A stretch of 64,000 nt of DNA, from the IMG/VR virus record IMGVR_UViG_3300012204_000007, positions 1-64,000 of that record. The stretch is one strand, 5' to 3'. Each line of letters opens with the position of its first letter. Position 1 is the first letter of the stretch. This DNA comes from a virus. The notes under the pieces were generated by a model. It was not told the DNA's origin and did no database searches. It was given only the letters and a program-made list of their open reading frames with translations. Positions 37,034 to 45,323 of the stretch are shown one piece after another. Both the position numbers and the translations under genes were made by a program.

Positions 37034-37209
37034 TCTGGATTCCAGACGAGGACAACCCACGTATAGGCCATATGGGTGAAATCGTTGGGAGCATGGGTGC
37101 TTTTTATACGACCATCCGTTATGAGTCTGGCGGTATTGAATTTGAAGTATTGATGGAGAACGAAGAGTTTCAATTACTAGGAGAACTGATAGAGTATGAC
37201 AACGACTGA
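37003..37209 (+). CDS. Hypothetical protein
   Basis: 68 aa from ATG 37003; ATG 37021 with GAGAAAG is an alternative start giving 62 aa. Beta-rich SH3-like pattern (VWIPDEDNPRIGHMGEIVG). Not recognised. Confidence 0.58.
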   Translation: MSNRESMDRIVWIPDEDNPRIGHMGEIVGSMGAFYTTIRYESGGIEFEVLMENEEFQLLGELIEYDND

Positions 37210-37441
37210 CAGCATGCTTTGCACATCATGTCGCAAGCCAAAGAATAGTCTAAAACAGAAAAAGTCAAAGGCGCTTCCTGGCATTCAGATGTACATATGT
37301 CAGGATTGTCTAGACAACAAACGTGAACCGCGCGGGTTCCTTGTGCTGGCCGGTAGAGAGCACGGTATAGACTTCATCAAATACTGGGTTAAGCCCCAGC
37401 GTTACCTTGGCGAGCCAATTACATTGAGCGAGTTAACTTAA
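37196..37441 (+). CDS. Small zinc-ribbon protein
   Basis: 81 aa. LCTSCRKPK and YICQDCLDNK give a CxxC...CxxC site, typical of short phage zinc proteins. Overlaps upstream by 14 nt. Confidence 0.65.
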   Translation: MTTTDSMLCTSCRKPKNSLKQKKSKALPGIQMYICQDCLDNKREPRGFLVLAGREHGIDFIKYWVKPQRYLGEPITLSELT

Positions 37442-37499
37442 ACGTTGGTTCATATTTATGCAACTTTTACGTCTGCATGTATCTGCAAATAGTTTACCT

Positions 37500-37528
37500 T
37501 TGCATTAAAATGCAGCGTGAGGTACAAT
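37500..37528 (+). promoter_or_regulatory. Sigma-A-type promoter
   Basis: TTGCAT 37500-37505, 17 nt, TACAAT 37523-37528; ATG seven bases on. TGCATT/AATGCA repeats lie over the -35. Confidence 0.68.
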
Positions 37529-37535
37529 TTATGAT

Positions 37536-37973
37536 ATGAAGCAGAAGAGACTAACACCATATAAGCCCAGAACTATAGACAGGGTAGTATTTGGTATATT
37601 GGCGGTAGCGTTCGTTACCGGCGCCGCCTATCTGATTGGGCCATGGTATCTTACTGTAACAGAGGGAGCCAGGACCCCGCTCTATGCTATGATTAACAAT
37701 CATAATATCATAATATTATATGGTGTATTGTTGTTTATAGACGGGCTAGTTTTGTTATACGCTTCCGTAAGCGATGGTAATACCCGCCGATACACACATA
37801 TTGTAACCAATGGATTGTTAGTAGGATTCTTACTAAGGTTATACTCTCTGATTGGTGTATTTCTAACTCTAGATAGTTGGAAACCCCCATCATATATCTC
37901 TCAAACAGCGATTGTGCTGATAACAGGGAGTTATTGGTTGTGGGTGAGGGTGAATGCGCGAACTGCTCAATAA
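37536..37973 (+). CDS. Four-helix membrane protein, leaderless
   Basis: 145 aa; hydrophobic segments at about 16-35, 52-75, 85-105 and 118-140. Same size class and architecture as the protein at 25074 without clear identity. Function unknown. Confidence 0.68.
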   Translation: MKQKRLTPYKPRTIDRVVFGILAVAFVTGAAYLIGPWYLTVTEGARTPLYAMINNHNIIILYGVLLFIDGLVLLYASVSDGNTRRYTHIVTNGLLVGFLLRLYSLIGVFLTLDSWKPPSYISQTAIVLITGSYWLWVRVNARTAQ

Positions 37974-38295
37974 TCCAGGGTTCATAGCCTTGGTCGGCAC
38001 TCTCTTTGGTGGTACGGGACTAAAGATTATTGAACAGTGGCTTAACAAAGCAAAAGAGCGCTCTACCGAGGCGACCTCGATTCGTGACGAACTTCGAAAG
38101 GAAATAGACAGCCTACGCACCCAACTAAAAAGTGCGGACGAAGAAGAAAAGCGTTTAGAGATAATTGTTGAAGAGTGGCGCAGTAGGTATTATGACCTAC
38201 GAGATGAAAAACAAAAAGTAGTTACAGAACTGTCTATAACATTAGACCGTCTAAAGCACATGGAGGAACGGTATGAAAAACCACACAACAACTGA
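37954..38295 (+). CDS. Membrane-anchored coiled-coil protein
   Basis: 113 aa: N-terminal hydrophobic stretch (GFIALVGTLFGGTGL, 9-23), then a long coiled coil to the end (KERSTEATSIRDELRKEIDS...). Overlaps the membrane protein gene by 20 nt. Phage lysis accessory proteins often look like this; not proven. Confidence 0.6.
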   Translation: MRELLNNPGFIALVGTLFGGTGLKIIEQWLNKAKERSTEATSIRDELRKEIDSLRTQLKSADEEEKRLEIIVEEWRSRYYDLRDEKQKVVTELSITLDRLKHMEERYEKPHNN

Positions 38296-38312
38296 TACAA
38301 TGGAACAACGAG

Positions 38313-38513
38313 ATGCGTGAGTTTAAAGCCAGCGACCGCTGTGACAGATGCGGCGCTCAGGCATATCACATAGCCATTAAAAATAATTTCGAACTGTTGT
38401 TCTGTTCTCATCATTACAGAGAGAATCGAGAGGTCCTTCTAAATGATTATTGGTTGGTTGAGCCCGACCTCCCTTTTAGTGAGCCTATACCGGCAGTCGC
38501 ATACACAGAATAG
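38313..38513 (+). CDS. DUF7455-like zinc protein
   Basis: 66 aa. SDRCDRCGAQAYH and LLFCSHHYREN match the short actinobacterial family with CxxC...CxxH. Role unknown. Confidence 0.7.
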   Translation: MREFKASDRCDRCGAQAYHIAIKNNFELLFCSHHYRENREVLLNDYWLVEPDLPFSEPIPAVAYTE

Positions 38514-38520
38514 AGAGACA

Positions 38521-39111
38521 ATGAAATTTCAAGAACTAAACGAATATATTCCCTATGCCAGATTTGGTAAGGAAAAGTCTCTCATCATGGAGCCCTATCC
38601 AAATATTAGACTATTGCTACCCGGAAGGCATGCCGAAGATACTTCTCCTAAGGGCGGAGACTTCTGCGTGGTAGTAACCGACCCAAAGATAAACTGGAAT
38701 AATCATCAGTTCACACACGCCGGTATCTTTAATGACATTGAAGTTAAATATGAGGATAATCCAGAACTTACAAGAGCATTGATGAATGAATATCTGGAAG
38801 TTATTGTTGGCGGTAAAGAACCCAGCGCTAAGTCAATTAAAGCAATAAATCTATCCGGCATGGATGCACTAACTTTTCTATATGGTACACAATGTCTCGG
38901 AGTTGCAGAACATAGACGTTATCATATGCATGAGGCAAAGTTCGGTGGCCGCTATCTACCGTTCCGATTTGCAGCCGGTATCGCAGAGGGTCTATGGACT
39001 GCCGATATGGGCAGTGAAGTGCAAAAATATGGAAGGCCAGCAGTAGAAAGACTAGAAAAGTCAAATGGTATACCGCGCCTCACACAAGAACTGATGAATC
39101 CAACCTCTTGA
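38521..39111 (+). CDS. Hypothetical protein
   Basis: 196 aa from ATG 38521 (GAGAGACA). Alpha/beta, several Tyr/Arg-rich stretches (EHRRYHMHEAKFGGRY). No family recognised. Ends one base into the next -35. Confidence 0.65.
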   Translation: MKFQELNEYIPYARFGKEKSLIMEPYPNIRLLLPGRHAEDTSPKGGDFCVVVTDPKINWNNHQFTHAGIFNDIEVKYEDNPELTRALMNEYLEVIVGGKEPSAKSIKAINLSGMDALTFLYGTQCLGVAEHRRYHMHEAKFGGRYLPFRFAAGIAEGLWTADMGSEVQKYGRPAVERLEKSNGIPRLTQELMNPTS

Positions 39112-39142
39112 CAACAACGCCACCATCGTGTAGGATGGTGGC
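39108..39142 (+). promoter_or_regulatory. Promoter overlapped by an inverted repeat
   Basis: TTGACA 39108-39113, 17 nt, TAGGAT 39131-39136. GCCACCATC (39119) and GATGGTGGC (39134) flank the -10: likely operator or hairpin. Confidence 0.68.
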
Positions 39143-39164
39143 ACACCTACTTTAAGGAGACACA

Positions 39165-39893
39165 ATGAGCACGCTTTTTGCCTACGACCTCCGCGCAGAC
39201 GGAACTACCGACCGGGACGACTGGCTCAACCACGACTTCTACAGCAGCGCTGTCCGAACCATTGCCTACAACCGTAAGGCTAAGGAACTTTTTATCGAGT
39301 TCGTCAGCGGTGGAGCGTACGTATATGGTGATGTAGAAGAGTCAACCTATCTCTTTCTCCTTGGGAGTAAGAGCCTTGGTCGTTTCTACAGCAATCACAT
39401 TCAGGGTAACTTCGACCGCGTTCCTACAGAGAAGCCTATCTACTTGATTGCGCCGGTACTTGATGAACCGGTAAAGGAAGAGGTTGATGAGGGTAATGAT
39501 TATCTTACTACCGGCGCTGGCGCTTTGCCTACCGAGGCAGAGGGTGGGTTCCTTTTCTCACAGATTAGCCCGCTCATTGCAGACGTTGTTGACCTGAAAC
39601 CTGAGCAGAAATGGCTGACTGGTGACCTTGAACTTGAAGGCACGAACAATGTCCTTGATAGTGTTGAACTAGAAAGTTCACGATACGGTATTACTTATCG
39701 TATCACCAAGAACGATTCAGACTATAGTAATATCGACAGGGACCTTCTAGCACCACGATATGAGCCGGTATTTAATGCTCTTTCTGAGGCAGATGCTCTC
39801 GCACAGTTTGAACATGCCGTCGCCGGTATGAACGTCATCACCGGTTGGAATCTCAATATAGTCATCGAGAAGGTGACACACTACCTTGACTGA
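39165..39893 (+). CDS. KTSC-domain protein
   Basis: 242 aa after AAGGAGACAC. Residues 27-83 (SSAVRTIAYNRKAKELFIEF, YVYGDV, YLFLLGSKSLGRFYSNHIQG) form a KTSC domain, a fold found in lysyl-tRNA-synthetase-associated and phage proteins and thought to bind RNA or protein. The rest is acidic and unrecognised. Confidence 0.72.
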   Translation: MSTLFAYDLRADGTTDRDDWLNHDFYSSAVRTIAYNRKAKELFIEFVSGGAYVYGDVEESTYLFLLGSKSLGRFYSNHIQGNFDRVPTEKPIYLIAPVLDEPVKEEVDEGNDYLTTGAGALPTEAEGGFLFSQISPLIADVVDLKPEQKWLTGDLELEGTNNVLDSVELESSRYGITYRITKNDSDYSNIDRDLLAPRYEPVFNALSEADALAQFEHAVAGMNVITGWNLNIVIEKVTHYLD

Positions 39894-40224
39894 GTATAAT
39901 GTAACTAAAGAAGCAGAATTTGATGCTCTGCCATGGGATGACAACAAGATTCTAGTATTATTCACAGCGCCAACATGGTGTATACCATGTCAACGCCTAG
40001 AGCCGCACTGGAATAAGTTAAAGGACCTGTACGACAATATTATCTTTGTGACAGTTGATATGGGCTCGTTCCCCGAAGATATGGATAGTCACTGGGCCAG
40101 TGAACGCTTCAACATTCTTGGTGTGCCGCAGTTAAAGTTAGCAATGGGATATGAAATCGAGCCGGTAGATATCAAGTCTCGCGCGGTAGTTCCTTTGATT
40201 AAGGAGTTGTCGCAATATGTCTGA
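39886..40224 (+). CDS. Thioredoxin-like protein
   Basis: 112 aa from TTG 39886 (8-nt overlap). VLFTAPTWCIPCQRLEP carries the redox WCxPC site; VTVDMG and LGVPQLKL (cis-Pro) complete the fold. Could reduce the ribonucleotide reductase encoded at 62459 or act as a processivity factor as in T7; neither is shown. Confidence 0.8.
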   Translation: MTEYNVTKEAEFDALPWDDNKILVLFTAPTWCIPCQRLEPHWNKLKDLYDNIIFVTVDMGSFPEDMDSHWASERFNILGVPQLKLAMGYEIEPVDIKSRAVVPLIKELSQYV

Positions 40225-40507
40225 TGAATTCGATGTAGTGCACCTTGATGAGGAAGAGACACAAAACGTTGTTGAGTGGGCGGTGCGAGCAGCCGCTATG
40301 GTGCTTTTGCTCAGCGATATGCCAGAGTTTGACGATGACCCAGTAGCATCAAACAAGACATATGAAAGAGTCGTTGAGTTAATGAGTGGTGATATTCCAG
40401 AGTGCCTGGTACCGTCTGCTATTACGTTAGCCAATGAGTCAGTAGCCTTTGCCGTTGAAGCAGAAGCAACAATCGAAGAGTTTAAAGCAGAACTAGACGA
40501 ACTATGA
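40217..40507 (+). CDS. Acidic hypothetical protein
   Basis: 96 aa, strongly acidic, overlaps thioredoxin by 8 nt. Not recognised. Confidence 0.62.
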   Translation: MSDEFDVVHLDEEETQNVVEWAVRAAAMVLLLSDMPEFDDDPVASNKTYERVVELMSGDIPECLVPSAITLANESVAFAVEAEATIEEFKAELDEL

Positions 40508-40707
40508 CACATTATTTGGACTATGAAGGCACGGGAGACAGCATAGACCTAGGTGAATATATGACTAGGATATGTGTATGTGGGTCTGAATGGTTCAAAA
40601 CTGTTATTCAGATAGATGAAGACTATGAGATTGCTGCATATGGCCTCGACGCAGAATGTATTGAGTGTGGTTCAAGGGTAAAATTGCCCTCTCCTGCCGA
40701 TAGGTAA
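40504..40707 (+). CDS. Small zinc-ribbon protein
   Basis: 67 aa, ATGA-coupled. RICVCGSEWF and ECIECGSRV give paired Cys knuckles. Not recognised further. Confidence 0.62.
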   Translation: MTHYLDYEGTGDSIDLGEYMTRICVCGSEWFKTVIQIDEDYEIAAYGLDAECIECGSRVKLPSPADR

Positions 40708-40722
40708 AATTAAGGTAAAGAG

Positions 40723-40762
40723 TTGGCCCTCGGCATAACCGAGGGCCAATCTGTGCTAAACT
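40723..40762 (+). terminator. Hairpin, possible composite with promoter
   Basis: TTGGCCCTCGG-CATAA-CCGAGGGCCAA (40723-40749), 11 bp, then TCTGTG and TAAACT 40757-40762. The geometry matches the composite elements but the loop -35 (CATAAC) is poor. Confidence 0.6.
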
Positions 40763-40790
40763 GAATGGAAACCCTTAGGAGGGAATATAA

Positions 40791-41822
40791 ATGACATTTA
40801 AGAAGATTGTATTACCTATGTTTATGGCGTTGGGACTATCACTCGCTCTACTTGGAATAGTAAATACAGCGCCGGTAACAGCAGTAACAGCAGACTCAAC
40901 GTGTATCGGTGCGCCAGGGCCAGATGCAGCAACCGTTTACCCACAAACACGACAGTTTGTGGAGACCCAGACTTGGTGGATGCCGGGAGCCGGTCAGGTA
41001 GATGATGCCGCGACTCATCACGGTCATTCTCATCTTGGAGCATGTATCCCAGAGCGTGAGACATTGACCTCAGGAAATCTTACGATTAATGTACGTGTAA
41101 TGATGCACGATAACCCTGGAACCTTCAACTATGTTTCTATGGTGTTCAAGGGGACCGATTATGAGACTACGGTCCAAAAGTGTTATGTGCGCGCCACAGC
41201 AGAAGATTTCACCTGTCCAGGAGCATCTAGCACTGGCAAGGGAGACTTCACCTGTGCTCAGCCTGGCAACTGTGCAAGATGGTTGACATTCTCGATGCCA
41301 TTATCATTATTCAATCACTCTGGTCTTCAAGAGGTGCGTTTCCGTGGCTTCGTACCGGAGCCGAGCAGCAAGGAAATGCGTAACAACCTGAATTTCCAAG
41401 TTTATGTACAAAATGGAAAGTCGGTCTCTAATGTAACTAGAGAACCTAACTTACGCGGTAAGGGATGGTATACTCACGCACTATATTGTGAGGCTACCGT
41501 AAAGTCTGTACCGATTCCAGACGCGCCAGTATCAGGAGTCTGGTCGCCTACTCTCGAACAGACTACACACGACACCGATGCAAGTCTGCCGGTAACGCAT
41601 TCGTTCTTCACGATTGACCCTGACTTCCATGCAGTACCACCGGTAGTCGGAACAGTATTACATGATGCTGACGGCGGTTATGGACCATCTGCTTCACCAA
41701 TTGATACAACAATGCTTACCAATGGTGTACATAAGTTATACCAGAAGGTAGATTGTAGAGACGATACGCTCGGCTCTACTAATTCTGGCGTGCTAGTGGT
41801 TCCCTTTGTAGTTGCCAATTAA
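40791..41822 (+). CDS. Large secreted protein
   Basis: 343 aa after TTAGGAGGG. Signal peptide MTFKKIVLPMFMALGLSLALL with cleavage probable after APVTAVTA. The mature chain has about ten Cys, a HHGHSH patch and Ig-like/beta-sandwich-looking repeats in the C-terminal half (VPVSGVWSP..., SHSFFTIDP). One of three secreted proteins in the window; may act on the host surface or outside the cell. No family recognised. Confidence 0.72.
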   Translation: MTFKKIVLPMFMALGLSLALLGIVNTAPVTAVTADSTCIGAPGPDAATVYPQTRQFVETQTWWMPGAGQVDDAATHHGHSHLGACIPERETLTSGNLTINVRVMMHDNPGTFNYVSMVFKGTDYETTVQKCYVRATAEDFTCPGASSTGKGDFTCAQPGNCARWLTFSMPLSLFNHSGLQEVRFRGFVPEPSSKEMRNNLNFQVYVQNGKSVSNVTREPNLRGKGWYTHALYCEATVKSVPIPDAPVSGVWSPTLEQTTHDTDASLPVTHSFFTIDPDFHAVPPVVGTVLHDADGGYGPSASPIDTTMLTNGVHKLYQKVDCRDDTLGSTNSGVLVVPFVVAN

Positions 41823-41845
41823 AATTAGACGTTGGTAAAGACTTA

Positions 41846-41885
41846 GCCCCGAGGCTTGACCTCGGGGCTTTGTCTATGTTAGACT
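41846..41885 (+). promoter_or_regulatory. Composite terminator-promoter
   Basis: 9-bp hairpin GCCCCGAGG-CTTGA-CCTCGGGGC (41846-41868) then TTTGTCT; TTGACC (41856-41861) starts in the loop, 18 nt, TAGACT 41880-41885. Confidence 0.7.
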
Positions 41886-41912
41886 GGTGTCACCCGAACG
41901 AGAGGAACTGTC

Positions 41913-42233
41913 ATGGATGCTTACACGATTGTAGACGAGATGCCTTTTGGTTACCGATGGGCCGTCGAAGATGAGGCTGAACTCTGGTATGTACGCCCCG
42001 AGCGTTTTGTCCAGGTCCGCGTCGGTGGTACCGATGAAGAGCCATCGACCGATATGGCAATCCAGTGGGATTGTTTTATTGAGTTTGGTCCGGACCATGA
42101 CCACGACAGCGCCGGTTGCGAAAACGCAATGGCTGCTGTTACAGATTGGCCGGTAACGAATGAGGAACGCCGTGCCATGGGTGACGACCTACTCTATCCG
42201 ACATATGACTTATTCGGCAATTGGGAGAACTGA
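41913..42233 (+). CDS. Acidic hypothetical protein
   Basis: 106 aa after AGAGGAAC. Rich in Asp/Glu/Trp. Not recognised. Confidence 0.65.
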   Translation: MDAYTIVDEMPFGYRWAVEDEAELWYVRPERFVQVRVGGTDEEPSTDMAIQWDCFIEFGPDHDHDSAGCENAMAAVTDWPVTNEERRAMGDDLLYPTYDLFGNWEN

Positions 42234-42361
42234 TGGATTGGGATACCTTCTATTTTGAGTTTTGGGTAGAGACACATGAGCCAGGCGATGAGCCCACTGA
42301 TGACGACTACCGCGAATGGCTTTTTGATAAAGCCGAACTAACTTTAGGGAATGATTGGTAA
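42233..42361 (+). CDS. Small acidic protein
   Basis: 42 aa (MDWDTFYFEFWVETHE...), TGATG overlap. Not recognised. Confidence 0.5.
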   Translation: MDWDTFYFEFWVETHEPGDEPTDDDYREWLFDKAELTLGNDW

Positions 42362-42366
42362 ATATA

Positions 42367-42741
42367 ATGAGTAGAATTCTTATTACCGGCTCGCGTGACT
42401 GGACGGACGCGATTGCCATCAAGGTTGCATTGTGCATCCTTGAGACCACTGACAATGTATTGGTTAGTGGCGCATGTCCTACCGGCGCTGACTTTCTTGC
42501 TGAAAAAGCAGCAGAAGAACTAGGGTGGTCCGTAGAACGGCATCCAGCCGATTGGAATAAGCATGGTAGGCGCGCCGGTTTCGTTCGTAATGCTGAAATG
42601 GTGGCGCTTGGTGCAGATGCTTGTGTGGCTTTTATTAAAAACGAAAGCAAGGGTGCCAGCATGACTGCCAAACTCTCAGAGACCGCTGGTATTCTCACAT
42701 TTAGGTTTATTGCCAACTACCCGGACATTGCATTAAAGTGA
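42367..42741 (+). CDS. SLOG-family (YspA/DUF2493-like) nucleotide-binding protein
   Basis: 124 aa from ATG 42367. LITGSRDWTD, SGACPTGADFLAEKAA, HPADWNKHGRRAGFVRNAEM and the final beta strand fit the Rossmann-like SLOG group that binds nucleotide ligands and is common in phages. Exact ligand unknown. Confidence 0.78.
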   Translation: MSRILITGSRDWTDAIAIKVALCILETTDNVLVSGACPTGADFLAEKAAEELGWSVERHPADWNKHGRRAGFVRNAEMVALGADACVAFIKNESKGASMTAKLSETAGILTFRFIANYPDIALK

Positions 42742-42890
42742 TTCATCAAAAAGACACGCCATGTATCTGCGGTCATCTATACTACAGGCACATTATAGTC
42801 TATGACATGATGGCGCGCCAATCGATAGAACACTGCATGTATTGTGATATTTGTAGTGTATTCCGAGAAGATAATGGGAACAGCGTATGA
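42738..42890 (+). CDS. Small zinc-binding protein
   Basis: 50 aa from GTG (GTGA overlap). TPCICGHLYYRH and HCMYCDIC hold the ligands. Overlaps the microprotein gene by 4 nt. Confidence 0.58.
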   Translation: MIHQKDTPCICGHLYYRHIIVYDMMARQSIEHCMYCDICSVFREDNGNSV

Positions 42891-42976
42891 TGCGAGAGGC
42901 GACACGCCTTCTATGGCTAGAACTAACCGATTACATCTTTCGAATCGGTTGTTATTCAAAAAAAGTAGGGTCTTGA
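42887..42976 (+). CDS. Conserved microprotein, copy 2
   Basis: 29 aa; MREATRLLWLELTDYIFRIG then CYSKK aligns with the 24507 peptide over 25 residues. ATGA-coupled; its stop overlaps the next -35. Confidence 0.58.
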   Translation: MMREATRLLWLELTDYIFRIGCYSKKVGS

Positions 42977-43001
42977 CATACCGTCGCCGGTAGTATAGAC
43001 T
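42973..43001 (+). promoter_or_regulatory. Sigma-A-type promoter
   Basis: TTGACA 42973-42978, 17 nt, TAGACT 42996-43001. The spacer contains GCCGGTA. Confidence 0.75.
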
Positions 43002-43030
43002 GTGGCTACACCTAGCGAAAGGAGCCCATG

Positions 43031-43216
43031 ATGAGCGTAGAGAGACTAGTAACCATTTATGAAGTTCAAGTGGATTGTGCAGTGAGTTCTACTTGGACAC
43101 CCTATACAGGTGGTATTCAGGATATCCAGGCCAGCGACCTAGGCGTGCACATCAATTGGAACTTCGGTGCCACCTTTGTTCCGTGGTCAAACGTAGCATA
43201 CATCTTGGAGGGATGA
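43031..43216 (+). CDS. Hypothetical protein
   Basis: 61 aa after AAAGGAGCCC; two adjacent ATG codons (43028, 43031). Beta-rich. Not recognised. Confidence 0.62.
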   Translation: MSVERLVTIYEVQVDCAVSSTWTPYTGGIQDIQASDLGVHINWNFGATFVPWSNVAYILEG

Positions 43217-43461
43217 TGGAAACCACTAATGGAATGCGTCTCACTCTTACTCGCACCGCATGCAAGCAGGCGGTAAAGCATGGATTGACTGCTGATATCA
43301 TTCAAGAGTGTTTCGACAACCCAGTCCGCGTATCTGCCAGTAAGACACGTGACGGACAGTACCGTATCGTTAGCAAGCAAGTCTGCATCGTAGGCGTGCC
43401 GGTAAACGATACTGAGTTCCGTGGTATCACCATGTATGCGAGGGAGCACAACAATGTCTGA
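43216..43461 (+). CDS. Hypothetical protein (IIQxCxxNPVR family)
   Basis: 81 aa from ATG 43216 with GGAGGG close by. ADIIQECFDNPVRVS resembles the 30989 product. Basic N-half, beta C-half (QYRIVSKQVCIVG). Function unknown. Confidence 0.62.
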   Translation: METTNGMRLTLTRTACKQAVKHGLTADIIQECFDNPVRVSASKTRDGQYRIVSKQVCIVGVPVNDTEFRGITMYAREHNNV

Positions 43462-43708
43462 CCTACTATATATTTATCTGACTATTGCTATTGTATTGGC
43501 TGGCGTATGTTTGGTTATGGTTATTGGTGGGGCTGTTGCCTATAGTGATACCAATAACCATAACCACAATGTAAAAGAAGATATACGCAAAGAAATGCGC
43601 AAAGCATTGGTTGTGCTTGCGGTCTCTCCGTTCTGGCCGCTGGCTCTGTGCTATGTAGTATTTATGGTTGCTCGTAAGGTCTACCTCATCGCAACCGGTA
43701 AAATCTGA
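43454..43708 (+). CDS. Two-pass membrane protein
   Basis: 84 aa from ATG 43454. Segments at about 4-30 and 53-74 separated by a polar HNHNVKEDIRKEMRK loop. Not recognised. Confidence 0.62.
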   Translation: MSDLLYIYLTIAIVLAGVCLVMVIGGAVAYSDTNNHNHNVKEDIRKEMRKALVVLAVSPFWPLALCYVVFMVARKVYLIATGKI

Positions 43709-43878
43709 TGCCTCCAATATGGCCTAATGCGCTTTACAACAACTATGACCTATGTGATAGTTGTGGACACCAATGGCATGGCTTGGCTTGCACAACGATG
43801 CTAAAGTCAACCAACAAGTTAGGCATCGTAACCTATAGCGACCCATGTTTATGTTTAACTTCATTTAAGGAGAACTGA
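43708..43878 (+). CDS. Small zinc-binding protein
   Basis: 56 aa with CDSCGHQWHG near residue 16 and CLC near 48. TGATG overlaps on both sides. Confidence 0.58.
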   Translation: MPPIWPNALYNNYDLCDSCGHQWHGLACTTMLKSTNKLGIVTYSDPCLCLTSFKEN

Positions 43879-44033
43879 TGATTTTCACACGCTCACTCAG
43901 CCTCATGGCAGGAATTTATACCGCTATCCTAACCGTTAGAGCATATGACAATGGGAATCGCGGTTGGGTGGTTGGGTTGGTTTGCTCACTGGTGCTTTTG
44001 AGCATCTATACTTTTGCAGGGGATAAAGAGTAA
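43878..44033 (+). CDS. Small membrane protein
   Basis: 51 aa with two short hydrophobic stretches and a charged end (AGDKE). TAATG overlap with the next gene. Confidence 0.55.
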   Translation: MIFTRSLSLMAGIYTAILTVRAYDNGNRGWVVGLVCSLVLLSIYTFAGDKE

Positions 44034-44173
44034 TGGCATTTGGAGTTCCCGGTCTACATGAGGCTATGGCTAGGCTCGATGCGACCGAGGAAAAAATGAC
44101 GCAGTTGGTCGCAGGTATTGATAAAGTGATTGAACTGCTAGAAGAGCAAAATGAGATTCTGAGGAATAAGTAA
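44033..44173 (+). CDS. Small coiled-coil protein
   Basis: 46 aa; heptad-like LVAGIDKVIELLEEQNEILRNK at the C-terminus. TAATG overlaps both sides. Confidence 0.55.
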   Translation: MAFGVPGLHEAMARLDATEEKMTQLVAGIDKVIELLEEQNEILRNK

Positions 44174-44445
44174 TGCTTAAACCATGTGTAGAATGCGGCG
44201 GTGTAGAAGAACACACTATCAAGCCATTCTGCCCTGCGATGATAAGAGGCGCCGGTAGTAGACGTGACTTGTGCAATTCTATCTATCCACTCAACCATGG
44301 ATATAATAGATGCCAAAAGACCAAAGGCCATGAGGTCGAAGACCCTGTTTGTGTATTTGAACTTGGCCTTGATACCGGTTACCGGTATCAAGAGGAAGTT
44401 CTCTATCAAGATGCCATCCATGCTGTAAACTATGAATTGGAGTAA
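44173..44445 (+). CDS. Cys-rich zinc-binding protein
   Basis: 90 aa with PCVECGG at the start and further Cys/His (FCPAM, NRCQKTKGH). Not recognised. Confidence 0.62.
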   Translation: MLKPCVECGGVEEHTIKPFCPAMIRGAGSRRDLCNSIYPLNHGYNRCQKTKGHEVEDPVCVFELGLDTGYRYQEEVLYQDAIHAVNYELE

Positions 44446-44447
44446 TA

Positions 44448-44594
44448 ATGATACCCGACCCAGAGAACCATACTTTCTTCGATGAGCAGGATGATGAATA
44501 TAGTGATGGCTCTGAGGATGATTGGTTCTTCATATTCTGTTCGGTGCTATTCATCATCTGGACCGTTTTGATTATTGCATTATTCTTGCTATGA
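44448..44594 (+). CDS. Tail-anchored membrane peptide
   Basis: 48 aa: acidic N-half (DEQDDEYSDGSEDD) and a C-terminal helix of about 20 hydrophobic residues. Overlaps the next gene by 4 nt. Confidence 0.52.
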   Translation: MIPDPENHTFFDEQDDEYSDGSEDDWFFIFCSVLFIIWTVLIIALFLL

Positions 44595-44785
44595 CATTCG
44601 ACTGGTGTGTACGTGGAGACCACAATGGTTGCAAGCGTGAGTACCGGCGCTTTTTGGTTGACCCGAAGACCAACAAGGTGGTATACTCAGACGATATGAG
44701 ATACTGCGAGTGCAAGGCGCGCGGTTGTAAATGTTATAAACCAACCAAAGACAGAACCAAGACGAGAAAGACGAGACGCAAATGA
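44591..44785 (+). CDS. Small basic Cys-rich protein
   Basis: 64 aa from ATG 44591. CECKARGCKC cluster, then a KDRTKTRKTRRK tail; likely nucleic-acid binding. Not recognised. Confidence 0.58.
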   Translation: MTFDWCVRGDHNGCKREYRRFLVDPKTNKVVYSDDMRYCECKARGCKCYKPTKDRTKTRKTRRK

Positions 44786-45006
44786 AAGTAACCGTTGTTA
44801 AGTATTACGACACCGATTCATATAACTCACCGCCTCCGAGAGTGGTGGCTGTAGCAAAGAGCACTTCTGCGGCGATGCGCTGGATTAAGGCCGAGGTTGA
44901 TGGTGAGCATGAGGGCTCCTACAATACCTATGCAAAGGGTCACGATGCCCAATGGTGGTTTGAATACGGTACCTTCCGTCTCGAAGAGGTTGAGGTAGTG
45001 GAATGA
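44782..45006 (+). CDS. Hypothetical protein
   Basis: 74 aa, ATGA-coupled; acidic C-terminus. Not recognised. Confidence 0.6.
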   Translation: MKVTVVKYYDTDSYNSPPPRVVAVAKSTSAAMRWIKAEVDGEHEGSYNTYAKGHDAQWWFEYGTFRLEEVEVVE

Positions 45007-45323
45007 CATTTGTTGACGATATAAAAGAGTTTCTAGAAGAGAACCCCACAGACACACATGGTATTACATATTGGTTTGGTGCTACATTCGTAGAGTCTGA
45101 AACACATGACAAGCGTCGTTGGTATACTGTAGAGCATACAATCTTCAAAAAGCGTACGCTACAGTTGGAAGGCACCGACCTAGAGTGGGTCAAGGAAGAG
45201 TATGTGCTTGTGGAGCACTGTGAGCCTGCTACAGAATTGCAGGAGCGTGATGGGCTACCAGAGCCCACCGTATTTGCAGTAGAGCCTTACGAGGTCACTG
45301 AGACGAGGTACCGGCCGATATGA
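45003..45323 (+). CDS. Hypothetical acidic protein
   Basis: 106 aa, ATGA-coupled. Beta-rich. Not recognised. Confidence 0.6.
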   Translation: MTFVDDIKEFLEENPTDTHGITYWFGATFVESETHDKRRWYTVEHTIFKKRTLQLEGTDLEWVKEEYVLVEHCEPATELQERDGLPEPTVFAVEPYEVTETRYRPI

